Notes under the pieces: generated by a model
What the model saw: the letters and a program-made list of their open reading frames with translations, nothing else
Told to the model about the DNA's origin: nothing
Database searches by the model: none
Translations under genes and position numbers: made by a program
Source: Flavobacteriaceae bacterium
GTDB lineage: Bacteria; Bacteroidota; Bacteroidia; Flavobacteriales; Flavobacteriaceae
Length of the DNA: 64,000 nucleotides
Direction: 5' to 3'
Assembly (NCBI GenBank): GCA_018402135.1
Contig: JAGYJF010000002.1
Coordinates: forward strand, 658,501 to 722,500
Part shown: positions 38,851-48,329 of the stretch, piece by piece
How the letters are laid out: each line of letters starts with the position of its first letter
Position numbering within the stretch: position 1 is the stretch's first letter

Positions 38851-39454
38851 TACATTAATTTTTGACTTTGGTGATGTGTTTATAAATTTAGACAAACAAG
38901 GTGCCCTGAATAGAACACTGCGGTTATTAAAAATTGATACCCTGCCTAAAAACGTCACTGCCATTAATGAACATTATGAAAAAGGACTTATTACAGATTC
39001 AGAATTTTTGGCCTTTTATCATTCACAGTTTCCTTGGTTGAACCAAAGCGAACTCGTCACGCTTTGGAATTACATCATTAAAGATTTCCCATTATACCGA
39101 TTAGAATTTTTAAAAAACATCGCCAAGAGCAACCGTTACAAACTTATTTTACTGAGTAACACCAACAACCTGCATATTAATTACGTGAAGGAAACGGTTT
39201 CGTTTTACGAAGAATTCAAGAATTGCTTTGATTGGTTTTTCCTTTCACATGAAATTAAGTTAAGAAAACCCGATTTAAACATTTACGAATACGTTTTAAA
39301 AACCACCAATACCATTCCTGAAAAGGCACTTTTTATAGACGACACCAAAGATAATACCGAAGCAGCTGAACAATTAAATATCAAAACCTGGAATATAAAT
39401 CCCGACACCCAAGATGTTGTAACGATGTTTAACGATTTAAAACATTTATTTTGA
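38843..39454 (+). CDS. HAD family hydrolase
   Basis: Haloacid-dehalogenase-like phosphatase of 203 aa with the nucleophile motif DFGDVFINLD (motif I), LLSNTNN (motif II), a Lys in LRKPDL (motif III) and FIDDTKDNTEAA (motif IV). It belongs to the YihX-like group. The 5' end overlaps ribD by eight bases and the 3' end overlaps the EamA gene by four, so they are coupled. A riboflavin-pathway phosphatase role is possible but unproven. Confidence 0.88.
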   Translation: MINTLIFDFGDVFINLDKQGALNRTLRLLKIDTLPKNVTAINEHYEKGLITDSEFLAFYHSQFPWLNQSELVTLWNYIIKDFPLYRLEFLKNIAKSNRYKLILLSNTNNLHINYVKETVSFYEEFKNCFDWFFLSHEIKLRKPDLNIYEYVLKTTNTIPEKALFIDDTKDNTEAAEQLNIKTWNINPDTQDVVTMFNDLKHLF

Positions 39455-40314
39455 TTTATTTACTGCTCAGCATTCTATCATCAACTGGCATTTTTGTTTT
39501 ATTCAAGTTATTTAACAAATACAACATCAATACCCTACAAGCCATAGTTGTTAATTATGTAGTAGCTGCAACGGTTGGATTTATGAGCTATGATAACACC
39601 GTAAACTATATCGTGATTTCTGATTCAAGATGGTTTAAAGGTGCTATTTTACTTGGTGTATTATTTATTGCTATTTTCAATGTGATGGCTTTAACAGCCC
39701 AGAGAAACGGTATTTCTATAGCCTCAGTTGCGAGCAAAATGAGTGTTATTATTCCAATTATTTTCGGTATTTACGTTTACAATGAAAGTGCGGGTTTGTT
39801 GAAAATTGCAGGCATTATTCTGGCTCTTGTTGCAGTTTATATGGCATCGGTAAAAACGAAACAAAACGTTCCTTTAAAAAAATCTTTGTTATTACCGCTT
39901 ATTCTTTTTACTGGTTCGGGTATTATTGAAACCTCTTTAAAATATATTGAAACTAATTATGTTGAAAGTGATGGGATTCCCATTTTTTCAGCCACTATTT
40001 TTGGCTCGGCTGGCATTATTGGTTTACTAGTTATAGTGGTAAAAGTAATTGGCAAAAGCCTGATACCAGATTTAAAAAGTGTACCTGCCGGACTTATTTT
40101 AGGCGTCATTAATTACTGTTCTATTTATTTTTTATTGAAAGCCTTGCAATACCATGGCGCCGAAAGCTCTACCATATTTACAATCAATAATGTTACTATT
40201 GTGATGTTAAGCGCGGTGATTGGTTTCGTCTTATTTAAAGAGCGTTTAAGTTTTAAAAATATTTTAGGAATAGGACTTGCCATTGTTTCAATTATTCTAG
40301 TTACCATTTCATAA
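39451..40314 (+). CDS. EamA/DMT family transporter (TTG start)
   Basis: Inner membrane transporter of 287 aa with about ten hydrophobic helices in two similar halves, the layout of the drug/metabolite transporter superfamily. Start is TTG at 39451, sharing bases with the stop codon of the HAD gene (TTGA). Substrate is unknown. The neighbours suggest, without proof, a metabolite exporter in the same unit as ribD. Confidence 0.85.
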   Translation: MIYLLLSILSSTGIFVLFKLFNKYNINTLQAIVVNYVVAATVGFMSYDNTVNYIVISDSRWFKGAILLGVLFIAIFNVMALTAQRNGISIASVASKMSVIIPIIFGIYVYNESAGLLKIAGIILALVAVYMASVKTKQNVPLKKSLLLPLILFTGSGIIETSLKYIETNYVESDGIPIFSATIFGSAGIIGLLVIVVKVIGKSLIPDLKSVPAGLILGVINYCSIYFLLKALQYHGAESSTIFTINNVTIVMLSAVIGFVLFKERLSFKNILGIGLAIVSIILVTIS

Positions 40315-40922
40315 TGAAGGATACCTACAAAACAATTATCAAACCCACCGAAGCTGTACTTTTTAAAGACAAGAATAGTAAGTTTTTTGGGTATGCGTTT
40401 CCTGTTGAAGATGAATACATCGTAAAGTTGCATATAGAAAATTTAAAAAAAGAACACCACTCAGCCAGACATTGGTGTTATGCCTATCAAATAGGAACTT
40501 TTGAGATTAAATACCGCGTAAACGATGATGGTGAGCCAAATAATTCGGCAGGAATCCCCATTTATGGTCAAATACAATCATTTGAACTTACCAATGTTTT
40601 AATTGTAGTTGTAAGATATTTTGGAGGTGCCAAATTAGGCGTTAGTGGATTGATTAACGCTTATAAAACAACGGCTCAATTAGCATTAGAAAATGCGTTG
40701 ATTGAGGAAAAAACCGTGAACGTAATTATGGAAGTTCATTTTGAATACGCACATATGAATACGGTGATGCGTATTGTTAAAGAACATCAGCTAAATATAA
40801 CAAAACAAGATTTTAAACTAGATTGCAGGCTACAATTTGAAGTAAGACTAAGCGAATCTGACATGATTTTGAATGTTTTTAAAGCCTATCACGAACTTAA
40901 AGTAATTCAAATAAACGATTAA
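40314..40922 (+). CDS. YigZ/IMPACT family protein
   Basis: A 202-residue protein of the UPF0029/YigZ family. The N-terminal domain holds HHSARHWCYAYQIG and DGEPNNSAGIPIYGQI and VVVRYFGGAKLGVSGLI, the family signatures; the C-terminal domain is the smaller alpha/beta unit. Relatives bind or regulate translation factors in eukaryotes, but the bacterial role is uncertain. The ATG overlaps the stop of the transporter gene by one base. It ends convergently with the thioesterase gene, overlapping by four bases. Confidence 0.9.
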   Translation: MKDTYKTIIKPTEAVLFKDKNSKFFGYAFPVEDEYIVKLHIENLKKEHHSARHWCYAYQIGTFEIKYRVNDDGEPNNSAGIPIYGQIQSFELTNVLIVVVRYFGGAKLGVSGLINAYKTTAQLALENALIEEKTVNVIMEVHFEYAHMNTVMRIVKEHQLNITKQDFKLDCRLQFEVRLSESDMILNVFKAYHELKVIQIND

Positions 40923-41329
40923 TCTTGCAATTTATCTAAAAGATAACCTGGGCATCGTATAGGTCTATTCCTGTTAATATCAATAAAGGCCAAAATAGTT
41001 TTCCCTTTAACTAAAATTTCTCCGGCTTCATTATAAATTTCATAATCAAATTCGATAGTAACAGATGGGATTTTCACCAAATAAGTTTTAACTGTAATTA
41101 CATCGTCATAACGAGCTGACTTTTTGTAATTTATACTAAGTGAAATTACAGGAAGTAAAAAGCCATCTGCTTCCATTTGTTTATAGGTAATGCCCAAACC
41201 GCGTAACCATTCAGTTCTACCAACCTCAAAATACTGGGCGTAATTTCCGTAGTAAACAACGCCCATTTGGTCGGTTTCTCCATAGCGGACTCGCAATTTA
41301 TATTCGTTCTTTTTTAATTCTGCAGACAT
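40919..41329 (-). CDS. 4HBT family acyl-CoA thioesterase
   Basis: Hot-dog fold thioesterase, YbgC-like. The catalytic segment YGETDQMGVVYYGNYAQYFEVGRTEWLR carries the conserved Asp and Tyr. The frame is open upstream to ATGs at 41356 and 41359; I prefer ATG 41329, since members usually begin about ten residues before the RVRY motif, but the choice is not firm. Relatives cleave acyl-CoA or acyl-ACP thioesters. Convergent with the YigZ-family gene. Confidence 0.87.
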   Translation of the reverse strand: MSAELKKNEYKLRVRYGETDQMGVVYYGNYAQYFEVGRTEWLRGLGITYKQMEADGFLLPVISLSINYKKSARYDDVITVKTYLVKIPSVTIEFDYEIYNEAGEILVKGKTILAFIDINRNRPIRCPGYLLDKLQD

Positions 41330-41515
41330 AGTATTAAAATATTTTTGTAATTTCATCACGATTTAAACATGAGGAATTTTTTATTAAAATACAAGGGTAT
41401 TTGATTTTTTTTTTAAGAAAATTGTTCACATATTTGTATCATTAAAATGATTCAAGAGAAACTCAGATTTCTCTTTTTTTTGCTAATCTAACTAACAACA
41501 AAATTACCAATTAGA

Positions 41516-42943
41516 ATGGATGTAACAGCGCAATCGGTTTGGAATAATTGCATGTCTTTTATAAAAGATAACATACAACCCCAAGCATACAAAACCTGGT
41601 TCGAACCTATAAAAGCAGTTAAACTTTCAGAAAATGCTCTAAATATACAAGTACCTAGCAAGTTTTTTTATGAATGGTTAGAAGAACATTATGTTAAGAT
41701 TTTAAAAGTGGCTTTAACCAAAGAATTAGGAGACACTGCCAAATTGGTTTACATAATTAAAATGGAGAACACCTACGGCAATAAACAACCATTTACAGAG
41801 CGCATTCCAAGTTCTCAACGATCGGCCGTTAAAGCACAAGATGTTGATGTCCCTTTAAACAATAAAAATCCCGAACTTAGAAATCCATTTGTTATCCCAG
41901 GAATTAGAAATATAAAAATTGAATCGCAGTTAAATCCGAATTACAATTTTGAGAATTTTTTAGAAGGTGATTCTAACCGCTTGGCCAGAAATGCTAGTAT
42001 TGCAGTGGCTAACAAGCCAGGTGGCACTTCATTTAATCCATTGTTAATTTTTGGCGGAGTCGGTTTGGGAAAAACCCACTTAGCACATGCCATAGGTGTT
42101 GATATTAAAGATAAATATCCTGAAAAAACCATACTTTACATATCTGCTGAAAAATTCACACAACAGTATATCGATTCGGTAAAGAAAAACAACCGGAATG
42201 ATTTTATTCATTTTTACCAAATTATTGATGTCTTAATTATTGATGATGTTCAATTTTTATCAGGAAAAACGGGAACGCAAGATGTATTTTTTCACATATT
42301 TAACCACCTGCATCAAAACGGAAAGCAAGTCGTTTTAACAAGTGACAAAGCTCCTGTTGATATGATTGATATTGAGCAGCGTTTATTGTCGCGATTTAAG
42401 TGGGGATTATCTGCTGAATTACAAACGCCTGATTTTGAAACACGTGTTTCTATCCTGAAAAATAAACTGTATCGCGATGGTGTTGAAATGCCTGACGACA
42501 TTGTTGAGTATGTTGCGAAACATATAAAATCGAATGTAAGAGAACTTGAAGGCGCTATTATTTCATTAATTGCACAGTCATCTTTCAATAAAAAAGAAAT
42601 TACACTTGGACTTGCTAGAGAAATAGTTGAAAAGTTTGTAAAAAATACCAAACGCGAAGTTTCTATCGATTATATACAAAAGGTTGTCTCTGATTATTTT
42701 CAAATGGATATTAGCACCTTACAATCTAAAACCAGAAAACGACACATTGTTCAAGCCAGACAATTGGCCATGTTTTTTGCTAAAAAATACACAAAAGCTT
42801 CATTAGCTAGTATAGGTTCGCAAATTGGTCAGCGCGATCATGCTACTGTGCTTCATGCTTGTAAAACGGTCGATAATTTAACAACCACCGACAAACAATT
42901 TAGGAAATACGTAGACGATTTAGCCAAAAAATTATCCATCTAA
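41516..42943 (+). CDS. dnaA: Chromosomal replication initiator DnaA
   Basis: Binds DnaA boxes and opens the replication origin. The 475-residue protein has the N-terminal domain, Walker A GGVGLGKTH (180-188), Walker B VLIIDDVQFL, and the C-terminal helix-turn-helix signature GQRDHATVLHACKT. The 156-base upstream region is AT-rich but has no cluster of DnaA boxes, so the origin is not evident here. The neighbours are not the typical dnaA-dnaN group. Confidence 0.97.
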   Translation: MDVTAQSVWNNCMSFIKDNIQPQAYKTWFEPIKAVKLSENALNIQVPSKFFYEWLEEHYVKILKVALTKELGDTAKLVYIIKMENTYGNKQPFTERIPSSQRSAVKAQDVDVPLNNKNPELRNPFVIPGIRNIKIESQLNPNYNFENFLEGDSNRLARNASIAVANKPGGTSFNPLLIFGGVGLGKTHLAHAIGVDIKDKYPEKTILYISAEKFTQQYIDSVKKNNRNDFIHFYQIIDVLIIDDVQFLSGKTGTQDVFFHIFNHLHQNGKQVVLTSDKAPVDMIDIEQRLLSRFKWGLSAELQTPDFETRVSILKNKLYRDGVEMPDDIVEYVAKHIKSNVRELEGAIISLIAQSSFNKKEITLGLAREIVEKFVKNTKREVSIDYIQKVVSDYFQMDISTLQSKTRKRHIVQARQLAMFFAKKYTKASLASIGSQIGQRDHATVLHACKTVDNLTTTDKQFRKYVDDLAKKLSI

Positions 42944-42955
42944 TACTACTTGGAT

Positions 42956-43423
42956 ATGACCCGTATTTTGATGGTTTGTTTAGGTAATATCTGCAGATCA
43001 CCATTAGCGCACGGCATTCTAGAATCTAAACTTCCACCTCAACAATTCTTTATTGATTCTGCTGGTACTACATCTTATCATATTGGCGCCTCTCCCGATG
43101 AACGTTCTACTAAAATTGCCAAAAATCACAATATTGATATCAGTCATCAAGCTGCAAGACAATTTAAACCGTCAGACTTTGAGTATTTCGATATTATTTA
43201 TGCTATGGATCAATCAAACTATCAGCATTTATATGAAATGGCTCAATCTTCTGAGGACAGGTCAAAACTAAAATTAATCCTCAAAGAAAATCCTCATACT
43301 ACTGATCAAAATGTACCTGATCCTTATTACGGTGAACTTACTGATTTTCAAAAAGTATTTGATATTTTAGAAGAAACCTGCTCCATTATTTCAAACCGAC
43401 TAACCGAAATTAACAAAATATAA
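42956..43423 (+). CDS. Low-molecular-weight protein tyrosine phosphatase
   Basis: A 155-residue phosphatase starting just before the CX5R loop C8-LGNIC-R14, with the general acid Asp in VPDPYYG. A TTG at 42950 would add two residues; ATG 42956 is the better start. Bacterial relatives dephosphorylate tyrosine kinases of capsule synthesis or arsenate. It follows dnaA by 12 bases. Confidence 0.92.
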   Translation: MTRILMVCLGNICRSPLAHGILESKLPPQQFFIDSAGTTSYHIGASPDERSTKIAKNHNIDISHQAARQFKPSDFEYFDIIYAMDQSNYQHLYEMAQSSEDRSKLKLILKENPHTTDQNVPDPYYGELTDFQKVFDILEETCSIISNRLTEINKI

Positions 43424-43466
43424 ACCTCTTTCTTTTTATTTTTTTTTAACTTCATAAAAAAATTCA

Positions 43467-44870
43467 ATGAAGACTATTGTTTCAGTAGTGTTAATTTCTT
43501 TCGCATTAACTAGCTTTTCGCAAGTAATAGACATTGAATTGTTCGCTATAGGTTTAAATAAACCTGTAAGTATAAAACATGCAGGAGACGACCGACTTTT
43601 CGTTGTTGAACAAGACGGAACAATTAAAATAATAACTTTAGAAGGTGATGTATTACCAAATCCGTTTTTAGATATAAATGATAGAGTGATTACCGTTACT
43701 GGCATTGGCGACGAACGCGGTTTTTTAGGATTGGCTTTCCACCCAGACTACGTTAATAATGGTTACTTTTATGTGAATTACATAAACAATAGCGGTAATA
43801 CTGTTATTTCAAGGTTTACGCGTCAGTCGGAAAATTTAGCCGATACAAATTCTGAGTTGATTTTATTGACTTACGCTCAACCATTTCCAAATCATAATGG
43901 TGGCGACATGGCATTTGGCCCAGATGGGTATTTGTATATTTCAAGCGGCGATGGTGGTTCGGCAGGTGATCCTGATAACAACTCGCAAACACTCACTAAT
44001 TTATTGGGAAAAATATTGCGATTAGACGTTGACAATCCATCAAATGGTAATAATTACGGTATTCCAAATACAAATCCTTTTTTAGGGAATCCTTCGGGTG
44101 AAGACGAAATTTGGGCCTACGGACTTAGAAATCCATGGAAGTTTTCGTTTGACAACAGTACAAATGAGATTTGGATTGCTGATGTGGGTCAAAGCGAAAT
44201 AGAAGAAATTAATGTTGTTGATATAAATACTGCTGCGCCGAATTTTGGTTGGCGCTGTTTTGAAGGCAACCAACCATTTATCAATAACAATTGTCCGCCT
44301 GAAAATCTTCTAACTTTTCCAATTGCGTCTTATACACATTCTGGAGGCGACTTTTTTAGATGTTCTATTACTGGTGGCTACAGATATCGCGGTGCAGCAC
44401 AGCCAAGTTTGCAAGGTATCTACTTTTTTGCTGATTTTTGCAGTGAAGAAATTGGGTATTTACAACAAGATGGAAACGATTGGGTTATGAATTTCACAGC
44501 ACCTTTAAATCACAATTGGGTTGCGTTCGGTGAAGGACTAGATGGCGAATTATATGTATCGAGTATTGGTGAAGGTTCATTATACAAAATAATAGATAGC
44601 AATCTTAGCGCGGAAGAATTTGAAATCAACAACATAATTGCCGCGCCAAATCCGGCTTCTCAACAAATCATTTTTACGTCAAATAATGAGGTTGTTTTAA
44701 TTAACAAATTAACAGTTTATGATTTACTTGGTAAAACCGTTTCAAATATTGAAAACGTTGCTTCAAGTAATATTTCGCTAAATTTGAATAATTATGATAC
44801 CGGTATGTATTTAGCCAAAATAGAGGTTAACAACAGTCAAATTAAAATTTTAAAATTTATTGTGAACTAA
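43467..44870 (+). CDS. Secreted PQQ-dependent sugar dehydrogenase with T9SS sorting domain
   Basis: A 467-residue exported enzyme with signal peptide (about 1-18), a six-bladed propeller of the glucose/sorbosone dehydrogenase family (about 20-385), and a type A T9SS C-terminal domain (from about 388: APNPASQQIIF, ending in IKILKFIVN). Catalytic-region signatures are NHNGGDMAFGPDGYLYISSGDGGSAGDP and GLRNPWKFSFD. It probably oxidises sugars or aldehydes at the cell surface with pyrroloquinoline quinone as the cofactor. Substrate unknown. Confidence 0.9.
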   Translation: MKTIVSVVLISFALTSFSQVIDIELFAIGLNKPVSIKHAGDDRLFVVEQDGTIKIITLEGDVLPNPFLDINDRVITVTGIGDERGFLGLAFHPDYVNNGYFYVNYINNSGNTVISRFTRQSENLADTNSELILLTYAQPFPNHNGGDMAFGPDGYLYISSGDGGSAGDPDNNSQTLTNLLGKILRLDVDNPSNGNNYGIPNTNPFLGNPSGEDEIWAYGLRNPWKFSFDNSTNEIWIADVGQSEIEEINVVDINTAAPNFGWRCFEGNQPFINNNCPPENLLTFPIASYTHSGGDFFRCSITGGYRYRGAAQPSLQGIYFFADFCSEEIGYLQQDGNDWVMNFTAPLNHNWVAFGEGLDGELYVSSIGEGSLYKIIDSNLSAEEFEINNIIAAPNPASQQIIFTSNNEVVLINKLTVYDLLGKTVSNIENVASSNISLNLNNYDTGMYLAKIEVNNSQIKILKFIVN

Positions 44871-44875
44871 TAAGC

Positions 44876-45586
44876 ATGCAGAAAGGAAAATTATACCTCA
44901 TCCCAGTGCCACTTGGAGACAATCCACCTTTAGAAGTATTGCCAATTGCCGTAAAAAAAGCAGTAGAAGATCTACATTATTTTATTGTTGAAAATGAAAA
45001 AGCTGGAAGAAGATTTATCAAAAATATCTGTCCAAATAAATCACAATCTAAACTCAGCTTATTTCCGCTTAATAAATTTACCGAAGTATCAGACACTATG
45101 CAGTATTTAGACGTTTGCGATGAAGGAATTTCTATTGGCCTACTTTCAGATGCTGGATGTCCTGCCATAGCAGATCCAGGCTCTGAAATGGTTAAACTGG
45201 CGCATCAAAAAAACATTCAAGTAGTTCCTTTAGTTGGGCCATCCTCAATTTTACTTGCAATGATGTCTTCTGGAATGAACGGACAAGGTTTTGCGTTTAA
45301 TGGTTATTTACCTATAGACAAACAAGAACGCAAAGCCAAAATAAAATTACTCGAACGCGTATCTCATGAGCAACACTTATCGCAATCCTTTATTGAAACA
45401 CCTTACAGAAACAATCAGCTTTTAGAGGAACTCACTAAAACATTGCAACCTCATACAAGAATATGCGTGGCTTGCGATATCACTTTAAACACTCAATTTA
45501 TTTACACGACCACAGCTCATGACTGGTCTAAAATAAAAGTGGACCTTCATAAAAGGCCCACTATTTTTATTATTCAAAAAGATTGA
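44876..45586 (+). CDS. RsmI-family SAM-dependent methyltransferase
   Basis: A 236-residue tetrapyrrole-methylase-fold protein. GKLYLIPVPLGDNPP at the N-terminus, SDAGCPAIADPGSE and VVPLVGPSSILLAMMSSGMNGQGFAFNGYLP match RsmI, which 2'-O-methylates C1402 of 16S rRNA. The sequence differs enough from typical RsmI (for instance no KLEP-type ending) that it may be a second Bacteroidota paralogue with another target. A hairpin near the 3' end may act as terminator. Confidence 0.87.
   Translation: MQKGKLYLIPVPLGDNPPLEVLPIAVKKAVEDLHYFIVENEKAGRRFIKNICPNKSQSKLSLFPLNKFTEVSDTMQYLDVCDEGISIGLLSDAGCPAIADPGSEMVKLAHQKNIQVVPLVGPSSILLAMMSSGMNGQGFAFNGYLPIDKQERKAKIKLLERVSHEQHLSQSFIETPYRNNQLLEELTKTLQPHTRICVACDITLNTQFIYTTTAHDWSKIKVDLHKRPTIFIIQKD
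45538..45562 (+). terminator. Possible terminator inside the 3' end of the RsmI-family gene
   Basis: AGTGGACCTT (45538-45547) and AAGGCCCACT (45553-45562) form a stem with one mismatch, followed by ATTTTTATTATT. It lies within the last 50 bases of the coding sequence, just before the convergent gene. Confidence 0.45.
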
Positions 45587-45600
45587 TTGATAGATAGCTG

Positions 45601-46269
45601 TTATAACATTGCTTTCGCAGTTTTATTCGGCTCAATAAGCGTTGTGTCATATCCAGAAAAACGTTCCATATAATAGGCAACCGAAGACCCATAAGCATCC
45701 GATACATTTTGTTTTCCATACGAACGTAAAAAACGTTGCACACTACCTGGCCCAGCCAAATGAGCTGCAGCTAAAATTCCTGATTCTGTAACTACAACAT
45801 TACCGATTTTTTTACCATCAAATTTTTTGATGTCCTTTCTCAAAATCCATTTGTTACGTTGGGCATTGGCCAAAAAAGCACGTTCTTGTAATTCTGGTGT
45901 ATATAAAAAGGCATTTGGATTGTAAATTCCAATAAGTTGCAATGTTTCAGCGCCAAATTGGTATTTTCCTAAATATCCAAAATCATTAACAGTGAAATAA
46001 TTACCTCTCGATTCTTTAAATCCAACAGCTTCTTTAAAAGCCAAATATGAATTTCCAAGATAAGGCATGTAGTGTTCCAAAATAGAGTTCGAGTCGTCTT
46101 CAACAGTTAAATCTAGCATTGCTAAATCATCCGAAACCGTAAAGTGTAGGTCTAAACCTTCAGTAGAGTAACTGCTAAAATCCTTGTCCGCGCTTGAATA
46201 CAAGCCAACAAAAAGTGCAGTGAGTATTGCCAGAGGGATCGCAATATAATTAAATACTTTTTTAATCAT
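45601..46269 (-). CDS. Lysozyme-fold transglycosylase-like protein
   Basis: A 222-residue exported or membrane-anchored protein with an N-terminal hydrophobic segment (about 7-25). VGFKESRGNYFTVNDFGYLGKYQFG holds a glutamate and the GYLGKYQFG stretch typical of lytic transglycosylase-like domains. It resembles flavobacterial proteins often named LysM peptidoglycan-binding protein, although no LysM repeat is seen here. Probable role in peptidoglycan turnover. A -7 box lies 58 bases upstream. Confidence 0.78.
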   Translation of the reverse strand: MIKKVFNYIAIPLAILTALFVGLYSSADKDFSSYSTEGLDLHFTVSDDLAMLDLTVEDDSNSILEHYMPYLGNSYLAFKEAVGFKESRGNYFTVNDFGYLGKYQFGAETLQLIGIYNPNAFLYTPELQERAFLANAQRNKWILRKDIKKFDGKKIGNVVVTESGILAAAHLAGPGSVQRFLRSYGKQNVSDAYGSSVAYYMERFSGYDTTLIEPNKTAKAML

Positions 46270-46327
46270 AATAGCTAATTTTAGTAAAGCAAAATAGTCC
46301 CCAAATAGGCTTTACAAATTCAGAATG

Positions 46328-46357
46328 CAAAGATAATGCTATTTGATGAATTAGCAA
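46328..46357 (-). promoter_or_regulatory. Promoter with -7 and -33 elements for the lysozyme-fold gene
   Basis: On the minus strand TTG (46357-46355) is followed after 19 bases by TATCTTTG (46335-46328), the expected spacing for Bacteroidota promoters. It lies 58 bases before the ATG at 46269. Confidence 0.65.
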
Positions 46358-46377
46358 TAATAAGGGTTAAAGTGCAG

Positions 46378-47286
46378 TTAAAAGTAGATATAATGTAGTT
46401 TTAGAGTTCCTCTACTGTTGATTTCTAAAGTAGGAAAAGGTACTTTAATTAAGTTAAAAACGTCAAATATTGTTCTCAATAACGAAGAATTGGTTTCAAT
46501 TCTGCTAAGATCTATATCTAAACTTAAATAATATTGACGGTATGGATTAACTGCCTGAAATCCTTCAATATCTATATCATTTGTGGCACTAATCATGCCT
46601 TCGGCTCCATAACCAAAAGCAATATTCAACCATTTTGGGATGTTACTTGTTTTAAAAAACGACTTTAAATTCGCACTTAGCCAATAAGTTTGTCCGTTGT
46701 AATCTTTCAGCATTTCTTCCAATAATCCGTTACCCAGCGTTTCAGGTCTTAAATCAGCATACTGTGTTTGATGAAATGAATATTTTATGAGGATGCGTTG
46801 TTCCTTCCATAATAATTCTTGACCTACGTACAATCCTGAGCCCATAGCATTAAATGCCATATCACCCCACGAAAAACCCCATTCTTCGGAAAAACCGTCC
46901 ATAACTTCTATCGCCGTTAAATAAGTCAATCCCAAAGTTGCCCCATAAATCAATTGTTTCTTTTTTTCTACGCCGGCCCAATTCAATGAATTAGCACCAA
47001 GTTTACCTAAATGATAGGACGAAAAAGCATGTCCGATTTTATCCATTTGTAACCAATGGCTATTATCGTTAATGGTTTTAAAACTGCTTCGTTCAAAATC
47101 GGCATACCACAATTGATTCAATGCTAAAAGTGACAATCCCGTTACCGTGGCTTGCGAAGTAATGACCAAGGCGCTTCTTTGTTTATGTAATGTATCGCTT
47201 GGTTTTAAAAATGCGTCAATCTTCGATTGCGAAGTTGCGCTAATGGTAAAAAGCCATAAAATTATATAAATTACTATGCCTTTCAA
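46378..47286 (-). CDS. DUF2279 family envelope protein
   Basis: A 302-residue exported protein with signal peptide (about 1-19). The first half, with ALNQLWYADFERSSF, MDKIGHAFSSYHLGK and FSWGDMAFNAMGSG, matches DUF2279, a family related to YfiM-like lipoproteins; the second half has alternating beta strands as in outer membrane proteins. Exact function is unknown. It is the last gene of the unit dapF-GNAT-mltG-DUF2279, which suggests an envelope role. Confidence 0.83.
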   Translation of the reverse strand: MKGIVIYIILWLFTISATSQSKIDAFLKPSDTLHKQRSALVITSQATVTGLSLLALNQLWYADFERSSFKTINDNSHWLQMDKIGHAFSSYHLGKLGANSLNWAGVEKKKQLIYGATLGLTYLTAIEVMDGFSEEWGFSWGDMAFNAMGSGLYVGQELLWKEQRILIKYSFHQTQYADLRPETLGNGLLEEMLKDYNGQTYWLSANLKSFFKTSNIPKWLNIAFGYGAEGMISATNDIDIEGFQAVNPYRQYYLSLDIDLSRIETNSSLLRTIFDVFNLIKVPFPTLEINSRGTLKLHYIYF

Positions 47287-47288
47287 AA

Positions 47289-48329
47289 CTACCGCATAAT
47301 TCCTTGTTGAGAAAGATAGCTTTGATACGCTCGTGCATTGGCATTGTGCTGCTGCAGTGTTTTAGCAAATCTGTGATAACCAATGCGCTCGGCATCGGCT
47401 GCAAAATAAAGATAATCGTGTTTTTGATAGTTCAATACCGCATCTATGGCCGAAATATCAGGCATAGCAATTGGGCCAGGCGGTAAACCTTTGTTTAAAT
47501 ATGTATTGTAAGGAGAGTCAATTGATTTGTGAATATTTAAAACACGTTTAATAATTACACCGTCATATTGAGGTAGTTGATAGGCAGCGAATTTTAATGT
47601 AGGATCGGCTTGGAGCGGCATCCCTATTCTTAATCTATTCATATAAACACCAGCTATTACAGGTTGTTCGTCACGTTGTTTTGACTCTTCATGTACTATT
47701 GATGCCAAGGTGCCAACTTGTTGCGCATTTAAATTAATATCACTGAGCTTGGCTTCTCTTGATTTCCAAAATTTTTGACACTCAGTAAACATTCTAGCTC
47801 TAAATTCGGTTGCAGAAGTATTCCAAAAAAACTCGTAGCTATTTGGAATATACATTCCTAAAATATTATCAGCATCAATACCTTTTGCTTTATAAAAGGT
47901 TTCTTCCTTAAAGACATTGATTAAACTTAAACTATCCGCTTCAATTTGAACCGCTATTCTTCCTGCTAATTTTTCTAAGGTTTCCTGATTGTTGAAGGAT
48001 ACTTTAACCGGAAGGTTTTTACTTCTGAGACTGTTTATAATATCGTTATTATTCATATCTTTTAAAATGGCATACCTTCCTGGTTTGATGTTACTTACAT
48101 ACTTCTTTCTTTTAGCTAAGACTTCAAACTTATCAAGATCTTTTAATAAAGGCTCCAATTGATTCTTAATGTCTAAAAAATCATCATCACTAGCGATGTA
48201 TATATAAGACTTTTCGTTATTAAATGTTGTGTTGGGCACAAACATAGTATTGTAAACGTAGTAAGCGAAAAAAGCGGCGATAAGTAACCCAAGAAGCACA
48301 ATGAAAAGTAGGATTTTTTTAATATACAT
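47289..48329 (-). CDS. mltG: Endolytic murein transglycosylase MltG
   Basis: Cuts nascent peptidoglycan strands and sets their length. The 346-residue protein has an N-terminal membrane helix (about 5-27), a LysM-like region and the YceG domain with the catalytic Glu in ASIVHEESKQ, then GMPLQADPTLKFA and the C-terminal NTYLNKGLPPGPIAMP signature. It lies between an acetyltransferase gene (gap 0) and the DUF2279 gene (gap 2). Confidence 0.94.
   Translation of the reverse strand: MYIKKILLFIVLLGLLIAAFFAYYVYNTMFVPNTTFNNEKSYIYIASDDDFLDIKNQLEPLLKDLDKFEVLAKRKKYVSNIKPGRYAILKDMNNNDIINSLRSKNLPVKVSFNNQETLEKLAGRIAVQIEADSLSLINVFKEETFYKAKGIDADNILGMYIPNSYEFFWNTSATEFRARMFTECQKFWKSREAKLSDINLNAQQVGTLASIVHEESKQRDEQPVIAGVYMNRLRIGMPLQADPTLKFAAYQLPQYDGVIIKRVLNIHKSIDSPYNTYLNKGLPPGPIAMPDISAIDAVLNYQKHDYLYFAADAERIGYHRFAKTLQQHNANARAYQSYLSQQGIMR

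Noticed and set aside
41421..41430. Possible DnaA box (TTGTTCACA) upstream of dnaA
   Set aside because: Two mismatches to TTATCCACA and a single copy; not enough to call an origin.
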